Of a DNA stretch of 64,000 nt, positions 19,800-28,556 are shown piece after piece. This stretch comes from Nocardia mangyaensis (GTDB lineage Bacteria > Actinomycetota > Actinomycetes > Mycobacteriales > Mycobacteriaceae). A model generated the notes under the pieces. That model was not told where the DNA came from. It made no database searches and saw only the letters and a list, made by a program, of their open reading frames with translations. Numbering within the stretch: position 1 is the first letter of the stretch; the number at the start of each line of letters is the position of its first letter. The stretch lies in assembly GCF_001886715.1 (NCBI RefSeq), contig NZ_CP018082.1, positions 3,038,001 to 3,102,000 of the forward strand. Reading direction: 5' to 3'. The position numbers and the translations under genes are program-made.

Positions 19800-20473
19800 G
19801 CACCGACCGCCCCAACGCCGTTGCAGTACTAGCGCGATCCCCAGTTCTGCGTCGATGGCGAGTCCGAAGGCGAAGCTGCGGCCGCAGTCGATCGCCGTGG
19901 ACGCCCGTACGGTGTTGGTCGTGGTGTCGCCCGCGAAGATCTTGTCGCCATTGCCGTGTGTTGTCGAGTACACGGTATTTGCGGCTGGATCGACGACAGC
20001 TGTCAATGCGATGATGTCGAGTTCGGCGTCCGCGAACAGCCCGACTGCCGGTGTCGATGACCGACAGTGCGGCGCTCCGCGCGTTCGCCACATACACCGA
20101 CTGTGTCGACGTATCGACTGCCAGCCCCGATCGGCCCCGCTTCGATATTCGTCGTCGTGAGCAAGACCCGCTTGTTCGTATCGAGCACGGCAACCGAACC
20201 GTCGGTTCCGTTCGAGACGTAGGCGAAGCCGGCGGGATCGATCACGACGCTCTTCGCGCCTGCCCCGGTCGCGATGGTCGCCAGGATCGTGCCGGGCGGA
20301 TTCAGAGGTGCTGCTGTCTCGGTGGAAATACTTGGGCTACTTGGCTTCTCACTGCTCATCGCGGCGACCCCGATCGCTGTCGCACCCACGAGTAGCGCCG
20401 CCAACACTGCGCCGACTACCGCCCTGCGCATGCTTCGGTGCGGTTGGTGCGCGCGTGCTACGTCCGGCGCCAT
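19800..20473 (-). pseudogene. YncE/YVTN-type beta-propeller protein with two frameshifts
   Basis: An N-terminal membrane or signal segment (start near 20431 or 20473; RRAVVGAVLAALLVG) leads into YVTN-like repeats: ILATIATGAGAKSVVIDPAG and VSNGTDGSVAVLD. The second repeat (LAVDTSTQSVYVANA) is in a different frame from about 20130. The third (ALTAVVDPAANTVYST) is in the third frame from about 20050, and the 3' end is missing next to the IS fragments. An intact copy would be a secreted or anchored propeller. Confidence 0.65.
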
Positions 20474-20629
20474 GCTGACAGTCGCGGTGGCGCGACCTCG
20501 GTGACAGCCAGCCGCCCGGGCGTTTGCACGGCGGCGCGCGCGGCCCGACGACCCCGACCTTCGGCCCGACCTCATGAGTGTCGTCAACTGGATGTGCCGC
20601 CGCCCGAGATGACCTGGCGAGCGACGATC

Positions 20630-21856
20630 TCAGGACACCCACTCGGCCATGACATCGGCCAGCGCGTCGACACCGGTGTGGCAGTCGGCGGGCTCTGCGT
20701 ATTCGACGGGGGAGTGCGAGACTCCCGTGGGATTACGGACGAACAGCATGGCGGTAGGAACTTTGGCCGACAGGATTCCGGCGTCGTGCCCGGCCGCCGT
20801 CGGCAGTACCGGGATCTCGCCGAGGTGGCCGAGCGCTGATTGCAGCCGCTCACGGGTGTCGGAAGGGAATTCGACGATCGGCGTGATCGATTCCGCCTCC
20901 GACCGCAAGCCGATCCGGTCGGCCGCGGCATGCCCGTGGATCTCGCGGGTGATGTGGTCGACGAGTTCGGTCAGCGTCGCTTCGTCGGCGGCGCGGGCGT
21001 CGAGCCAGGCTTTGATCTCAGAGGGAATCGCGTTGGCGCCGTTGGGAAGTACCCGCACCTTGCCGAACGTGGCGACCGCATCGTGCAGCGCGGCGGCTGC
21101 CCGCGCGGTGTGGACCGACGAGGCGAAGGTGAGCATGGGATCCCGCCGGTCGACGAGCCGGGTCGCGCCCGCGTGATTGGCCTCGCCAGTGAACGTGAAC
21201 AGCCATCGACCGTGCGGCCAGATCGACGACGCCACCGCGAGGGGCGCATCGATGAGATCGAGCGCGCGCCCCTGTTCGACATGCAGTTCGACGTAGACGC
21301 CGACGCGTTCGGTGAGCGCGGGATCGGCGCCGAGGTGGGCGGGATCGCGACCCGCGCCGGTGAGCGCCTCGGCGAGGGTGATTCCGTCGGCGTCGCGAAG
21401 GCGCAGTGCCCGTTCGGGGTTCAGGGCACCGCAGGTCAATTGTGAACCGATACAGGCAACTCCGAAGCGCGCGCCTTCCTCGTCGGTGAACGCGGTCACG
21501 GCGACCGGACGGGTCGGCACGATGCCACGCGCCCGTACGACATCGACGGCGGCGAAGGCCGAGACCACACCGAGCGGCCCGTCGAACGCCCCGCCGTCGG
21601 GCACCGAGTCCAGGTGGGAACCGGTGACGAAGGCGTCACGCGGCTCGCCGGTCCACCCGGCAGGCAGCCACCAGGCCCAGAGGTTGCCGTTGCGGTCCTC
21701 CTCGACGGTCATCGAGCGCCGGTTCGCCTCGTCGGTAAACCATTCGCGTAGCGTCATGTCCGCGTCGTTCCAGGCGAAGCGCCGGTAGCCGCCGGTCGAC
21801 GGCTCGCGGCCGACGTCGAGGATGGACGCCCACATGGCGTCGAAGGTGTCTGTCAT
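20630..21856 (-). CDS. M20-family carbamoyl-amino-acid / allantoate-type amidohydrolase
   Basis: 408 residues from the ATG that overlaps the preceding stop (ATGA). Metal and catalytic motifs of this dinuclear M20 group are visible: GSHLDSVPDGGAFDG near residue 79, TDEEGARFG near 125, HVEQG near 192 and AGHDAGIL near the C-terminus. The family cleaves N-carbamoyl amino acids, allantoate or beta-ureidopropionate, releasing ammonia and CO2. As last gene of the N-methylglutamate operon, and with HyuAB-type genes 13 kb away, it could hydrolyse an N-carbamoyl intermediate such as N-carbamoylsarcosine. That substrate is inferred. Confidence 0.85.
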   Translation of the reverse strand: MTDTFDAMWASILDVGREPSTGGYRRFAWNDADMTLREWFTDEANRRSMTVEEDRNGNLWAWWLPAGWTGEPRDAFVTGSHLDSVPDGGAFDGPLGVVSAFAAVDVVRARGIVPTRPVAVTAFTDEEGARFGVACIGSQLTCGALNPERALRLRDADGITLAEALTGAGRDPAHLGADPALTERVGVYVELHVEQGRALDLIDAPLAVASSIWPHGRWLFTFTGEANHAGATRLVDRRDPMLTFASSVHTARAAAALHDAVATFGKVRVLPNGANAIPSEIKAWLDARAADEATLTELVDHITREIHGHAAADRIGLRSEAESITPIVEFPSDTRERLQSALGHLGEIPVLPTAAGHDAGILSAKVPTAMLFVRNPTGVSHSPVEYAEPADCHTGVDALADVMAEWVS

Positions 21857-23166
21857 GACCGGCCGGGGATCCAGGTCGTGCCCGCCAGCGGGACGCGCGC
21901 CATGGCCGAGGCCTCGATCGTCAACGCCACCAGATCCTCCGGTTCGAGGTTGCGCAGGTGGGACTTGCCGCACGCGCGGGCGAGGGTCTGCGCCTCCATG
22001 GTGAGCACCCGCAGATAGTTCGCCAGTCGGCGGCCGCCTTCGACGGGGTCGAGGTTCCTGGCGAGCTCAGGGTCCTGGGTGGTGATCCCCGCGGGGTCGC
22101 GACCGGCCTGGAAGTCGTCGTAGAAGCCCGCGTCGGAGCCGAGTTCGCGGTACTGCTCGGCGAAGCGAGGGCTGTTGTCACCCAACGCGATCAGGGCCGC
22201 GGTGCCGATGGCGACCGCGTCGGCACCCAGTGCCATGGCCTTGGCCACGTCGGCGCCGCTGCGGATGCCACCGGAGACGATCAACTGCACCTTGCGGTGC
22301 AGACCCATCTCCTGCAACGCCTGCACCGCCTGGGGGATGGCGGCCAGGGTGGGGATCCCGACGTGTTCGATGAACACGTCCTGGGTTGCGGCGGTGCCGC
22401 CTTGCATCCCGTCGACGACCACCACGTCGGCGCCTGCTTTCACCGCCAGCTTGACGTCGTAATACGTGCGGGTCGCGCCGACCTTCACATAGATGGGCTT
22501 TTCCCAGTTGGTGATCTCGCGCAGTTCGATGATCTTGATGGCGAGGTCGTCGGGCCCGGTCCAGTCGGGGTGGCGGCAGGCACTGCGCTGATCGACGCCG
22601 AGGGGCAGTGTGCGCATGCCGGCGACCCGCTCGGTGATCTTCTGGCCGAGCAGCATGCCGCCGCCACCGGGCTTGGCACCCTGTCCGAGCACGATTTCGA
22701 TGGCGTCGGCCTTGCGTAGGTCATCGGGGTTCATCCCGTAGCGGGACGGGAGATACTGATACACCAGGTGTTTCGACTGACCACGCTCTTCGGGGGTCAT
22801 CCCGCCGTCGCCGGTGGTCGTGGAGGTGCCGACTTCGCTGGCGCCCCGGCCGAGGGCTTCCTTGGCCTGCCCGGACAGCGCGCCGAAGCTCATTCCGGCG
22901 ATGGTGATCGGAATGTCGAGGTGTAGTGGGAATTCGGCGTGGCGATCGCCGAGCACCACGTCGCTGCCGCAGCGTTCGCGATAGCCCTCCAGGGGATACC
23001 GCGACATCGACGCGCCGAGGAAGAGCAGGTCGTCGAAGTGGGGGAGCTTGCGTTTGGCGCCCCAACCACGGATGTCGTAGATGCCGGTCTCGGCGGCGCG
23101 CTGGATCTCGGCGATCACGCCGCGGTCGAAGGTCGCCGATTCGCGCAGGGGCGGGTTGAAGGTCAT
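21853..23166 (-). CDS. mgsC: FMN-binding glutamate synthase-type subunit (probable N-methylglutamate synthase MgsC)
   Basis: 437 residues matching the FMN-containing synthase domain of GltB: MSFGALSGQAKEALGRGA near residue 93, KVGATRTYYDVKLAVKAGAD, a VVDGMQGGTAAT loop near 255 and the phosphate-binding VSGGIRSGADVAKAMALGAD near 300. As a stand-alone domain preceded by separate GXGXG and amidotransferase subunits it matches MgsC (also called GlxD in other hosts). MgsABC makes N-methylglutamate from gamma-glutamylmethylamide. The context (glutamine-synthetase-like GMAS gene, dimethylamine monooxygenase) favours MgsC over ordinary GOGAT. Confidence 0.85.
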   Translation of the reverse strand: MTFNPPLRESATFDRGVIAEIQRAAETGIYDIRGWGAKRKLPHFDDLLFLGASMSRYPLEGYRERCGSDVVLGDRHAEFPLHLDIPITIAGMSFGALSGQAKEALGRGASEVGTSTTTGDGGMTPEERGQSKHLVYQYLPSRYGMNPDDLRKADAIEIVLGQGAKPGGGGMLLGQKITERVAGMRTLPLGVDQRSACRHPDWTGPDDLAIKIIELREITNWEKPIYVKVGATRTYYDVKLAVKAGADVVVVDGMQGGTAATQDVFIEHVGIPTLAAIPQAVQALQEMGLHRKVQLIVSGGIRSGADVAKAMALGADAVAIGTAALIALGDNSPRFAEQYRELGSDAGFYDDFQAGRDPAGITTQDPELARNLDPVEGGRRLANYLRVLTMEAQTLARACGKSHLRNLEPEDLVALTIEASAMARVPLAGTTWIPGRS

Positions 23167-23186
23167 GGGATCGTCTCCTGGCGAGG

Positions 23187-23873
23187 TCAGTACGTCGCGG
23201 CGTTGTCGACGTGGAAGTTGTAGAGCTGCCTGGCCGAGCCGTAGCGGGTGAAATCGGTGGGGTCGGCATCGATCCCGGCGGCGGCCAGCAATTCGGTGAG
23301 CTCGGCGAGATGCTCGGCTGCCATCTCCTTCTTGATGCAGTCCGCACCCAGTGACGCGACGGTGCCCCGCACGTAGATGCGCGCCTCGTAGAGCGAATCA
23401 CCCAGTGCTTCACCGGCATCCCCGCAGACGACGAGTCGACCGGCCTGGCCCATGAAGGCGCTCATATGGCCGATATCGCCGCCAACGACGATGTCGACGC
23501 CCTTCATCGAAATGCCGCAGCGCGCGGCGGCATTGCCCTCGATCACGAGCAGACCGCCATGCGCGGTGGCACCAGCGGACTGCGAGGCATCGCCTTGGAC
23601 GCGGACCGTGCCCGACATCATGTTCTCGGCCACCCCGACGCCCGCATTGCCCGCGACGGTGACCGTCGCGTGCTGGTTCATGCCCGCGCAGTAGTAGCCG
23701 ACATGACCGTCGATGGTGACGTCGATGTCGCTGTCGAGCCCACAGGCCAGGGCGTGCGCGCCGCGCGGTGCGGTGATCACCGAGCGGGCGGGCGCGCCGG
23801 CCGCCTGCAGTGCCTTGTTGGTGCTGCGTACCGTGGTCGTGCGCAGATCGAAGGTGGTGGCGGTGTCGGTCAT
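23187..23873 (-). CDS. mgsB: GXGXG-domain subunit (probable N-methylglutamate synthase MgsB)
   Basis: 228 residues made mainly of the right-handed beta-helix GXGXG repeats found at the C-terminus of glutamate synthase (DIDVTIDGHVGYYCAGMN, VTVAGNAGVGVAENMMSG, IVVGGDIGHMSAFMGQAG). The ATG at 23873 overlaps the stop of the amidotransferase gene (ATGA); an in-frame ATG four codons earlier is possible. It is the structural subunit between MgsA and MgsC. Confidence 0.87.
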   Translation of the reverse strand: MTDTATTFDLRTTTVRSTNKALQAAGAPARSVITAPRGAHALACGLDSDIDVTIDGHVGYYCAGMNQHATVTVAGNAGVGVAENMMSGTVRVQGDASQSAGATAHGGLLVIEGNAAARCGISMKGVDIVVGGDIGHMSAFMGQAGRLVVCGDAGEALGDSLYEARIYVRGTVASLGADCIKKEMAAEHLAELTELLAAAGIDADPTDFTRYGSARQLYNFHVDNAATY

Positions 23874-24769
23874 TGCCGATGCCATACGTAGACCTCTTCC
23901 GGTTCGGGCTCGAAGATTCGGGCGGAGTCGATGCCGGGCAGGTCTGCCAGGGCGCGGTATTCGGAGGCCATCGCCACCCAGCGGTCGGTCTCGGCGATCA
24001 CGGCCGGCTTGCACGAGATCGCGTCGCGGACCACAGCGAAGGAGTCCTTGTTCGACACCAGCAGCGTGTAGAAACCGTCGAACGTTTCGTTCAGCATCAG
24101 CAGCGCCTTCTCCAGATCGACGCCGCCAGCCAGTTGTCCGGCGACGAAACGCGCGCCGACCTCGGTGTCGTTCTCGCTGTCGAACACGATGCCTTCGCGT
24201 TCGAGGGTGTGCTTGACGCTCATGTGGTTGGAGAACGAGCCGTTGTGGACGAGGCACTGGTCGGGTCCGACGGAGAACGGGTGCGAGCCCTCGGCGGTGA
24301 CGGCCGACTCGGTGGCCATCCGGGTGTGGGCGACACCCTGCCACCCGGATGCGTTCGGCAGCCCGAACCGGTGGGCGAGCGCGGTGGGGTTGCCCATTCC
24401 CTTGAGGACGGTGACGTCGGTGCCGAAGCCGATCACCCGGGCGGTCGGTGCGATCGCGCGGACGGCATCGTGGAGCTGTTCGGCGGTGACCGGCGCGTGC
24501 GCCACCGCGGTGGGAGCGAGGTCGAACGCGGTGGCCTCGACGCCGAGTCGGCTGGTGAGCGCGGCCGCCAGGTCGGCTCTCGGGAGTGGTGTTTCGAGTA
24601 GCGATATCGTCGCGTGCCCCTCGGGCGACCAGATCGGGTCGCCGTAGATGGCCATGCCCGCCGAATCGGGTCCCCGGTCGCACATCTGGTCGAGCATGCC
24701 GCTGAGCAGTGCTCCCAGCTCGGGATACAGCGTCCGGTCACGCAGGTGCAAACCCACGATTCCACACAT
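23870..24769 (-). CDS. mgsA: Class II glutamine amidotransferase subunit (probable MgsA)
   Basis: 299 residues beginning MCGIVGLH, so Cys2 is the N-terminal nucleophile of the class II amidotransferase fold. RGPDSAG near residue 32 and NGSFSNH near 175 complete the glutaminase site. In MgsABC this domain handles the gamma-glutamyl amide substrate. Second in order after the GMAS-type gene, with 24 bp between them. Confidence 0.87.
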   Translation of the reverse strand: MCGIVGLHLRDRTLYPELGALLSGMLDQMCDRGPDSAGMAIYGDPIWSPEGHATISLLETPLPRADLAAALTSRLGVEATAFDLAPTAVAHAPVTAEQLHDAVRAIAPTARVIGFGTDVTVLKGMGNPTALAHRFGLPNASGWQGVAHTRMATESAVTAEGSHPFSVGPDQCLVHNGSFSNHMSVKHTLEREGIVFDSENDTEVGARFVAGQLAGGVDLEKALLMLNETFDGFYTLLVSNKDSFAVVRDAISCKPAVIAETDRWVAMASEYRALADLPGIDSARIFEPEPEEVYVWHRQ

Positions 24770-24793
24770 GGTGTGCTCCTCTTTCGTGGTCGG

Positions 24794-26149
24794 TCAGAAG
24801 GCGGTCAGGTACTGGTCGATCTCCCAGGGGGTGACCGTGTTGTGCCAGGCGAAGAATTCCTCGCGTTTGAGTCGCGCGAAGTACTCGGCGACCCCTGGCC
24901 CGGCGATATCGAGTGCTCCGGTGAGGACGGGATCGCGGTCGAGTGCGTCCATGGCGTGCAGCAACGTCATCGGCAGACTGTCGCTCTTGCTGTCGCCGCT
25001 GCCGGGTGCGCCGGGGTCGAGGGCCCGCTGCACCCCGTCGAGACCGGCGGCGATGGCGGCCGCGGCCGCGAGGTACGGATTGGCCGAGCCGTCGCCGCCT
25101 CGCAGTTCGACGCGATGGCAGTCGGGCACCCGCAGATAGTGGGTGCGGTCGTTGCCGCCGTAGGTCGCGAAGCGCGGCGACCAGGTGGCGCCGCTGCTCG
25201 TGGTGGTGGCACCGGTGCGCTTGTAGGAGTTGACCGTCGGGGCGATCACGGCTTGCAGGGCACAGGCGTGATCGAGGATTCCGGCGATGAAACCGTATGC
25301 GGTGGACGACAATCCGAGACCCTTTTCGTCCGCGGGATCGGGGAAGGCCGCGCCGTCCTCGCGCCACAGCGACAGGTGCATGTGCATGCCGGATCCGGTG
25401 CGGTCGGCGAACGGCTTGGGCATGAAAGTCGCCCGCATGCCCCGCTTCTCCGCGACCACCGACAGCAGATACCGCGCGGTGATCACGCGATCGGCGGTGG
25501 TCATGGCATCGGCGTAGTCGAAGTTCTGTTCGAACTGACCGTTTCCGTCCTCGTGATCGTTGGCGTAGTTCCCCCACCCGAGCGCGTTCATCGCGGTGGA
25601 GATCTCGGTGAGATGGTCGTACATGCGGGTCACGTCGCGAGCGTCGTAGCAGGGCTGAGAGCTCCGATCGGACGCATCGGCGGTGACGAGTTCACCCGAG
25701 GTGCCACGGTTGACCAGAAAGTACTCGATCTCGGCGCCGACATTGACGGTGAACCCGAGATCGGCAGCGCGGCGCAACGTCTCGCGCAGGATGATCCGCG
25801 GCGAGTACGGCCACGGCTCGCCCTCGACGTGCGGGTCGCAGTGCACCAGCGCGAGGCCGGGGCGGATGAACGGAATCGGGGTGAACGAGGACGCGTCGGG
25901 CATCGCGACGAGGTCGGGATCCTTGGGCTGCTGCCCCATGCCGCCCGCGGCGAAACCGGCGAATCCGACACCGTCCTTCTCGAGTTGCCCGACCGCCTGC
26001 GCGGGAACGAGTTTCGCGCACGGTTTGCCCGACAGGGTGACGAACAGGGCGAGGATGAAGGTGGTGCCGGTGCTGTGGACCAGTTCGGTCAGCGTCGGCT
26101 GGGTGTCCGAGGCGATCGGGGTGAAGGCTTCGGCAGTATCGATGGCCAT
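24794..26149 (-). CDS. gmaS: Glutamine synthetase-like ligase, probable gamma-glutamylmethylamide synthetase (GMAS)
   Basis: 451 residues of the GlnA superfamily, GlnT/GMAS branch. Metal and ATP-site signatures include GAEIEYFL near residue 138, NGQFEQNF near 205, the MPKPFADRTGSGMHMHLS block near 240 and VNSYKR plus ATWSPRFATYGGNDRTHY further on. GMAS condenses methylamine with glutamate using ATP. Assignment rests on the adjacent MgsABC genes; a glutamine- or other amide-forming ligase remains possible. GGAG precedes the ATG. Confidence 0.83.
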   Translation of the reverse strand: MAIDTAEAFTPIASDTQPTLTELVHSTGTTFILALFVTLSGKPCAKLVPAQAVGQLEKDGVGFAGFAAGGMGQQPKDPDLVAMPDASSFTPIPFIRPGLALVHCDPHVEGEPWPYSPRIILRETLRRAADLGFTVNVGAEIEYFLVNRGTSGELVTADASDRSSQPCYDARDVTRMYDHLTEISTAMNALGWGNYANDHEDGNGQFEQNFDYADAMTTADRVITARYLLSVVAEKRGMRATFMPKPFADRTGSGMHMHLSLWREDGAAFPDPADEKGLGLSSTAYGFIAGILDHACALQAVIAPTVNSYKRTGATTTSSGATWSPRFATYGGNDRTHYLRVPDCHRVELRGGDGSANPYLAAAAAIAAGLDGVQRALDPGAPGSGDSKSDSLPMTLLHAMDALDRDPVLTGALDIAGPGVAEYFARLKREEFFAWHNTVTPWEIDQYLTAF

Positions 26150-26191
26150 GTCGGGCTCCTGGTGGGGATGATCGAAAGGTGGTGGGCCGGT

Positions 26192-27382
26192 TCATCGCAT
26201 CTCGCCCGCGCCTTCGTAGGGATGGGGGCTGAGCAATAGGTCGTTCTCGGCGAATCGGCTGTACCGGAAGTCGCGGGGATCGACGTCGGGCAGCGTGGTT
26301 GTTCCGGTGGTGAGCAGGTCGGCGACCAGTTCGCCGACCGCGGGGGAGATCTTGAATCCGTGGCCGGAGAACCCGGTCGCCAGGAACAACCCGGCTACGG
26401 GCGCGGGGCCGATGATCGGGTTGTAGTCGGGGGTGACGTCGTAGGCGCCCACGTAGGAGCTGGTGATGCGCGGGTCGGGCATGTCGGGCAGGCGCTTGTC
26501 GAGTGTGACGATGGTCTTCTCGAAGGTGGCCTCGTCGGCGCGGTTGACGAAGTTGTCGGGATCGATGTACTCCGGTGTCTGGTGATCCGAATTGCCGACC
26601 AGCAGTTCACCGTTGGGTTCGCGGCAGAGGTATTGCAGTCCCGACAGGTCCGACAGCACCGGCACTTCCGGCGTCGGTTCGCCCTGGTCGACCAGCACGA
26701 GTTGGGCGCGTTGGGCTTTGACGTCGACCTCGACACCGACGCCGGCGGTTAGCGCCGGTGTCCACGGACCGGCGGCCAGAATCACTGTTCCGGCGTGGAT
26801 CTCGGCGCCGTCGGCGAGCCGCACGCCGTAGACCGTGCCGGTGTCGTCGGCAAGAAGTTCCGCGACCGCGGTGGATTGACGAATTCTGACTCCGAGCCTG
26901 CGTGCCGAGGCGGCGAAAGCCATCCCCGACATGTAAGCCTCACCACGCCCGCCCAGCGGTTCATAGGCGAAAGCCGCGAAGTCATCCAGGTGCAGCCCCG
27001 GCCACAGTTCGGCCATCTTGTCATGACCGATGACGTCGACGTCGATGCCGAGCCCGCGCATCATGGCGACATTGGCTCGCAGCGGCGCGAGATTGTTCTC
27101 GGCCACGCCGACGACATATCCGCACTGTCGGAAGGCCATGTCGTCGCCGAAGATCTCGCCCGCTCGGCTGAAGATGTCGATGCCGTACCAGGCCATCGCG
27201 GCCAGCGACGGGTTGCCGTAGTGGCACCGGACCACGCCGCTGGACTTGCCCGTCATGCCGGAGCAGAGCGTGTCGCGCTCGAGCACGAGGACATCGGTCT
27301 CGCCACGATCGGCCAGTGACCAGGCGATGGCGAGCCCCTCCAGTCCGCCACCCACGATGACGTACTCGGCTGTTTCCTTCAC
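26192..27382 (-). CDS. FAD-dependent oxidoreductase, sarcosine oxidase beta / N-methylglutamate dehydrogenase-like
   Basis: 396 residues of the DadA/glycine oxidase fold: FAD motif VGGGLEGLAIAWSL at residues 10-23, a substrate-domain segment SSGVVRCHYG near 48 and the C-terminal motif DVTPDYNPIIGP followed by FLATGFSGHGFKISPAVGE. It is closest in layout to SoxB/MgdA, the FAD subunit that oxidises secondary N-methyl amino acids. Unlike usual MgdABCD or SoxBDAG sets, no companion subunits are encoded here, so it may work as a single-subunit oxidase on N-methylglutamate or sarcosine. First gene of the leftward operon. Confidence 0.83.
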   Translation of the reverse strand: MKETAEYVIVGGGLEGLAIAWSLADRGETDVLVLERDTLCSGMTGKSSGVVRCHYGNPSLAAMAWYGIDIFSRAGEIFGDDMAFRQCGYVVGVAENNLAPLRANVAMMRGLGIDVDVIGHDKMAELWPGLHLDDFAAFAYEPLGGRGEAYMSGMAFAASARRLGVRIRQSTAVAELLADDTGTVYGVRLADGAEIHAGTVILAAGPWTPALTAGVGVEVDVKAQRAQLVLVDQGEPTPEVPVLSDLSGLQYLCREPNGELLVGNSDHQTPEYIDPDNFVNRADEATFEKTIVTLDKRLPDMPDPRITSSYVGAYDVTPDYNPIIGPAPVAGLFLATGFSGHGFKISPAVGELVADLLTTGTTTLPDVDPRDFRYSRFAENDLLLSPHPYEGAGEMR

Positions 27383-27654
27383 AGTGGTTCCCGATTCTCC
27401 TGAATGTTTCCTGTTGCGATTCGGTGTTGTATGTAATGAAACAGCTCCTGGATGTCCACCGTGTTACGCCCCCGTCAATCGCGGATGTCGCCGAGGGTGG
27501 TTGATGGTTCTGGTGACGACGTTTCCTGTGGGTAGGTGCTCATTCATGAGAATTAACATGCAGGAAATGCGGTCAATGGTTTCCTATCAATAGTTGAAGT
27601 TTCACCACAGCGGCTGGACAAGCTGCTTGTCCAGCCGAGTCGAGGAGAGTTCCG
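27383..27654. promoter_or_regulatory. Divergent control region of the methylamine island
   Basis: 272 bp between the leftward mgs operon and the rightward dmm operon. It contains GTTTCCT boxes at 27406-27412, 27521-27527 and 27579-27585. The last is paired with AGGAAA at 27562-27567 to form an inverted repeat, and a separate perfect palindrome lies at 27611-27637. The same half-site occurs as a perfect palindrome just upstream of the XRE-cupin regulator gene, so that regulator probably acts here. Confidence 0.5.
27611..27637. promoter_or_regulatory. Perfect 27-bp palindrome upstream of the dmm operon
   Basis: Left arm CGGCTGGACAAGC (27611-27623), one central T, and a right arm that is its exact reverse complement (27625-27637). 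It lies 6 bp before the GAGGAGAG ribosome-binding site of the cupin gene. It could be an operator for a dimeric regulator or an RNA hairpin that blocks translation. Confidence 0.6.
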
Positions 27655-28032
27655 ATGACCGCTACCGAATCCGTCGCCCCGTTCCGGGTGACCACCGAGT
27701 TCTGGCAGAACCTGCCGCAGATGCCGACCGCTGAGTACCCCGGTACGCAGGGCTACATCGACGACGTCTACTCGAACCCGAACGGCTCGGAGATGTCGGC
27801 CGGGTACTTCGAGCTGCGCAGTACCGATGCGCCGCTGGACTACCACTACGCCTACGACGAGATGAAGGTCGTCCTCGAAGGGGAGTTCCGGTTGGAGAAT
27901 CTCGACACCGGGCAGGTGGAGACGGCCGGGCCGAAGGATGCGATCTTCTTCCCGAAGGGATCTCGCATCCGGTTCATGACCCCCGACCGGGCGCTGGCCT
28001 TCTTCGTCGGTCACCGTTCGTTCGCGCCGTAG
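27655..28032 (+). CDS. EutQ-like cupin protein of the dimethylamine operon
   Basis: 125 residues, single cupin domain of the EutQ/DUF861 type (YHYAYDEMKVVLEGEFRLENL around residues 62-82, then DAIFFPKGSRIRF). A strong GAGGAGAG site precedes the ATG. It is the first gene of the operon and only 2 bp from the DmmA-like gene, so it is likely an accessory or small subunit of the dimethylamine monooxygenase. The precise role is not known to me. Confidence 0.75.
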   Translation: MTATESVAPFRVTTEFWQNLPQMPTAEYPGTQGYIDDVYSNPNGSEMSAGYFELRSTDAPLDYHYAYDEMKVVLEGEFRLENLDTGQVETAGPKDAIFFPKGSRIRFMTPDRALAFFVGHRSFAP

Positions 28033-28034
28033 TC

Positions 28035-28556
28035 ATGGCGGTGTCGATGGCGAACACCAGCGTGCCGCGGTGGTCGGCACGGTCGGTGGGAAGTGTCGAG
28101 TTCGATTCGCGCACACCGTGTTACCTCGTCTTTGTCACCGATGTGCGGGCGCTTGCCGATGTCGCGACACATCGTGCGCGGATTCCGGCGCCGAGCACGG
28201 TGGTCGATACGCGGGTCGTGGATGTGGATGCGGCGCTCGCCTCGGCGCGGACGGGGTGGCGCTTCCTCGTCGTCGGCGACGGCGCGGGAGTCGCTCGGAT
28301 TCGTGCCCGCATCGTGGCTGCCGGTGCGATCGACGAGGAGTTGATCACCGTCGTCCTCGGTGCCGACGACGGATTCGATGCGGGAACGCGCGAGGTGTTC
28401 TGCGCGCACTGCCGCTCGACGACGGCTACCGGAGCGAGGATCGACGAGACGATGACCTGCGGTGGGTGCGGCGTCGAATTGGTTGTCTACTACCACTTCT
28501 CCCGCCGCCGCCACGCCTACCTCGGGTACAGCGCCGATGCGGAGAACCTGTCATGA
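28035..28556 (+). CDS. dmmA: Dimethylamine monooxygenase subunit, DmmA-like
   Basis: 173 residues. The N-terminal two thirds look like a small nucleotide-binding alpha/beta domain. The C-terminus has a zinc-ribbon pattern (CAHC and, about 16 residues later, CGGC) followed by VVYYHFSRRRHAYLGY, the signature ending of DmmA-like proteins. In characterised systems this subunit belongs to the complex that demethylates dimethylamine with the heme subunit and the flavin/iron-sulfur reductase. It is coupled to the reductase gene by ATGA. Confidence 0.83.
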   Translation: MAVSMANTSVPRWSARSVGSVEFDSRTPCYLVFVTDVRALADVATHRARIPAPSTVVDTRVVDVDAALASARTGWRFLVVGDGAGVARIRARIVAAGAIDEELITVVLGADDGFDAGTREVFCAHCRSTTATGARIDETMTCGGCGVELVVYYHFSRRRHAYLGYSADAENLS

